Assembly (NCBI GenBank): GCA_013399875.1
Contig: VXAZ01002121.1
Location: 124,001-188,000 of the forward strand
DNA length: 64,000 nucleotides
Origin: Gymnorhina tibicen
Taxonomy: Eukaryota; Chordata; Aves; Passeriformes; Artamidae
Direction of reading: 5' to 3'
The notes beneath the pieces are model-generated. The model was given only the letters and a program-made list of their open reading frames with translations. It did not search any database and was not told where the DNA came from. The translations under genes and the position numbers were made by a program. How positions within the stretch are numbered: position 1 is the first letter of the stretch; every line of letters begins with the position of its first letter. Below, piece by piece: positions 61,552 to 64,000 of the stretch.

Positions 61552-64000
61552 ACTGAGGGAGCACATCCCTCTGCTGCTGGGGCAGGAGATGCATACGGGG
61601 GGCAGAGCCTTCTGAAACTCTGCAGCTCCTCACTCACTGCACTTTCAAGGGAAGGGAGTTGGGTTTAACAGTGTTGTGAAAAACGCACTCAGTCACTAAT
61701 TAAAGTGAGAATTTAAGGACTCCTGGAGTTTCTCCTCTCTCAGATAGAGGCACGGCCCAGGCAGAAAAGCAGCAAAGCCCTCCCTCCTCGTTATTCTGCC
61801 ACATTGGCCCCCAGGTTTCATTTTCTCAGCATCCAGCTGTCAGCTTTTCTCCTTCTCTTCACATTGACACGGTCTGGCACCAGCATCAAGTCAAAAATGG
61901 CAATGGACCTAAGCTGGGCCTACCTGGATTCAGTTTCTTACCCAATTAAAGAGAATTCATCAGGTAAGAGGGGAAGAGCTGGAGCTCTGCTGTCTGTCCT
62001 TGCATTTTCCTCTTCACAGCCCTTCACTCTGGCACAAACACTTTTTTACACCAGGGATTTACAGACAGCGCTGTTCTCCCATCAAAATACTGAAAACACC
62101 AAAATATCTGTGCAGTGCATGATGGTTTCAAAATCTAAATGTCCACTTTAGAAATTTAATGGTAGAAATGGAGAAAACAACGAAGTTAAAAAAATCACCT
62201 GTCTTCATTAGTAAACAATCCAACATTTCCTTTGCAGAATCTGAGTATTTTTCCAGATTTTATTTCTCCTTTGTTTTACAGTTGGCATTCATAAATTAAT
62301 GTCATTCTTACGACCTGGACACCTGGTTACAGATCCATTTATTTGCATTTTTGGATGCAAGATATTTTGGCTACAATTTCAGTTCAATTCTACTCTCCAT
62401 CCATGCCACTATGACATTTGTGTCCTAGTTTTTCCATCCAGCTCTTTCTGATTCTTCAAATCTAAAATCTACTTTTCTTGACATAAGCACTGAAAAAATA
62501 GAAACTGCAAACTTTTAAAAACAAGAATTAGGTACTAAAACTGATTTTTGGATCACTGAATCACTTTGAAACCTGAAATTATTTCAGAATCAAAATAGAG
62601 GCCAGATTAAAATCACTATAAGCTCTTTCCTCTGGGCTGCAGCTCTGAGAATCATTAATATAAACCTGAGTAACCCTAGCTAATCAAGGTTCATTCATTG
62701 TGCGCTGCCAATAAAGAATACCAAAAAAAAAAAAACCCCAAAACAGCTTTTCTTTTAAATTCCTTACTTTTTTCTGCTTATAAAAAAACCAACAGGCAGC
62801 TTGTCTGTGAATTGCAACCTCTCACTGACAGTTGAACTGCAGTGATGTTTCCACAGAAACTCCAGCCCAGCCTGGACCATCCAGAAGCTTTTTGAAGCTG
62901 ACACAGGTTGAAAGCTTTTCCAAGGTTGACACAGTGATGATGTTTTTCTCAACTAATTTTCTTAGCTTTCTTCTCATAAAAAGCTTTGTCCAGCATTGCT
63001 GAAGTTAACAGGCAATGGAAGCAGGATCAGGATGAATATGCATCTCTAAGACTGGTAGAAACAGAAGAGAATCAAGTCTTGAAGAATGAAAACAAGAAGT
63101 CACAGATGTTCCATTTAGTTCACTTTGCAAAGCAACAATTTGAATTTCCTTTCCAAAGAAAACATCTGTGGCAAAGGTTTAAATTTCATTTTTCCTTTTG
63201 ATTTGAATTCACTCTCCTTTTCTTACATGTCCTTTATACAGACCAAACAATACAGGGGTTTTTTTCCCCTAAGAGCTAATAATGACACACTGCAAAGTAA
63301 AACCAAAATTCCTCAGCAATACTGCATCATTAGAAGTAATTTATACAACTGCTACAGATGACTGAGTCAAAAAGGAATTATGAAACGTTGCAAACCATGA
63401 ATCTATTAAGGAGTACACAGCTTTTCTGTGTCTTCCCCCCTCCTCCCCTCCAGCTTATCTATGGTAGTAATTTCTGAGGGCTGAATGCAGTCTGTGCTCC
63501 TACTCAGGATCCCATTCACTGCTGCCAGCCTGGGGAACAGGAATAAAGCACGTGCACTCCATGCTTGCACACTGTCACTACAACTTCCCCTGCACTCGTA
63601 CAAGTGAGACTGAGAAACATAAAAGGTCCTGCAACTCCTTCCTTTTCCACTCGTCTAGCAACATGGCTAAGAGTCTTTCCACATATAGATTATATACATG
63701 CATATACAGAGATTTCTGTTAAAACTATGTCGTGTATTTGCCTGAATTGCCTTTGTGAACATCTACTGAGATACTCCTACAGCTTCTCACTATTTTTCCT
63801 TGGTGACAGTGGCTGAGGATTGGTTGAGGCTCTCAGAACTCAGCTGCCCCAAAAAACAACTGTACATCAGTGTAATGGTTAGAGCTCTCACACAGTGATA
63901 AAAGAAACCAGGCTGGATTCCGTCCTCTGCCCAGGAAACATAAATAATAATAATTCTGCCTACATCCTCCTAGGAGACAGCTCCCAGCTACAGGTTGTAC
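61552..64000. other. non-coding interval with one exon-like segment
   Basis: No gene is established. An acceptor-like TTTTCTCAG at 61821-61829 and a strong donor-like CAG|GTAAGAG at 61963/61964 bracket an open segment (part of a 115-codon frame, 61804-62151). An A/C tract lies at 62722-62745. A 71-codon frame at 62986-63201 is rich in Gln, Glu and Lys but has no known match. Nothing else is recognised up to the window end. Confidence 0.5.
62722..62745. repeat. A13 run passing into A/C sequence
   Basis: Thirteen A followed by CCCCAAAACAG. Confidence 0.85.

Noticed and set aside
62986..63201. 71-codon frame rich in Gln, Glu and Lys, possibly a coiled-coil exon
   Set aside because: Heptad spacing is not kept and no splice donor ends the segment; too short to support.

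Overview
The window is non-coding vertebrate nuclear DNA, and the transposon content points to a bird. Three fragments of the CR1 non-LTR retrotransposon (about 2080-2370, 4001-4095 and 12300-12620), a decayed LTR of the ERVL type common in birds (about 45840-46203) and three further LTR-like elements (9019 to about 9440, 49805-50207, 61258 to about 61550) fit an avian genome, probably a songbird or relative. The repeat identifications rest on my memory of family consensus sequences, not on a search. I recognise no protein-coding gene, tRNA, rRNA, snRNA or CRISPR array. The longest open frames (218, 171 and 165 codons) show no domain I can name and have composition typical of chance frames.

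Layout. 1-13000 is AT-rich single-copy DNA holding all three CR1 pieces and an antisense LTR at 9019. At 13320-13760 there is a CpG-bearing, repeat-free block with four GATAA cores on the minus strand, followed by a very AT-rich stretch to 14330. From 14330 to 45600 the sequence is mainly single-copy with several repeat-free, homeodomain-motif-rich blocks that look like candidate conserved non-coding elements (18240-18560, 22440-22930, 26800-27300, 31030-31320, 33025-33160, 34130-34480, 45400-45610). These are interspersed with GC-rich patches (23170-23420, 24240-24860, 27560-28240), a 55-base poly-A run (29185-29239) and small tandem duplications. From 45840 to 50210 lie two solo LTRs. An assembly gap of 295 N occupies 51049-51343. 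The final 13 kb is mainly single-copy, with two more candidate regulatory blocks (55940-56110, 59510-59790), an antisense CpG-dense LTR that ends against a single N (61551), and one weak exon-like segment ending in a good splice donor (61963/61964).

Interpretation. The simplest reading is a gene desert or the inside of a very long intron next to a developmental gene, with scattered candidate enhancers and a low load of retroelements. This is inference: conservation cannot be measured from a single sequence. I found no evidence of a new biological system. The items most worth checking are the GATA-core block, the hairpin-bearing block at 59510-59790, the LTR with a near-perfect target-site duplication at 49805-50207 and the CpG-dense LTR abutting an N.
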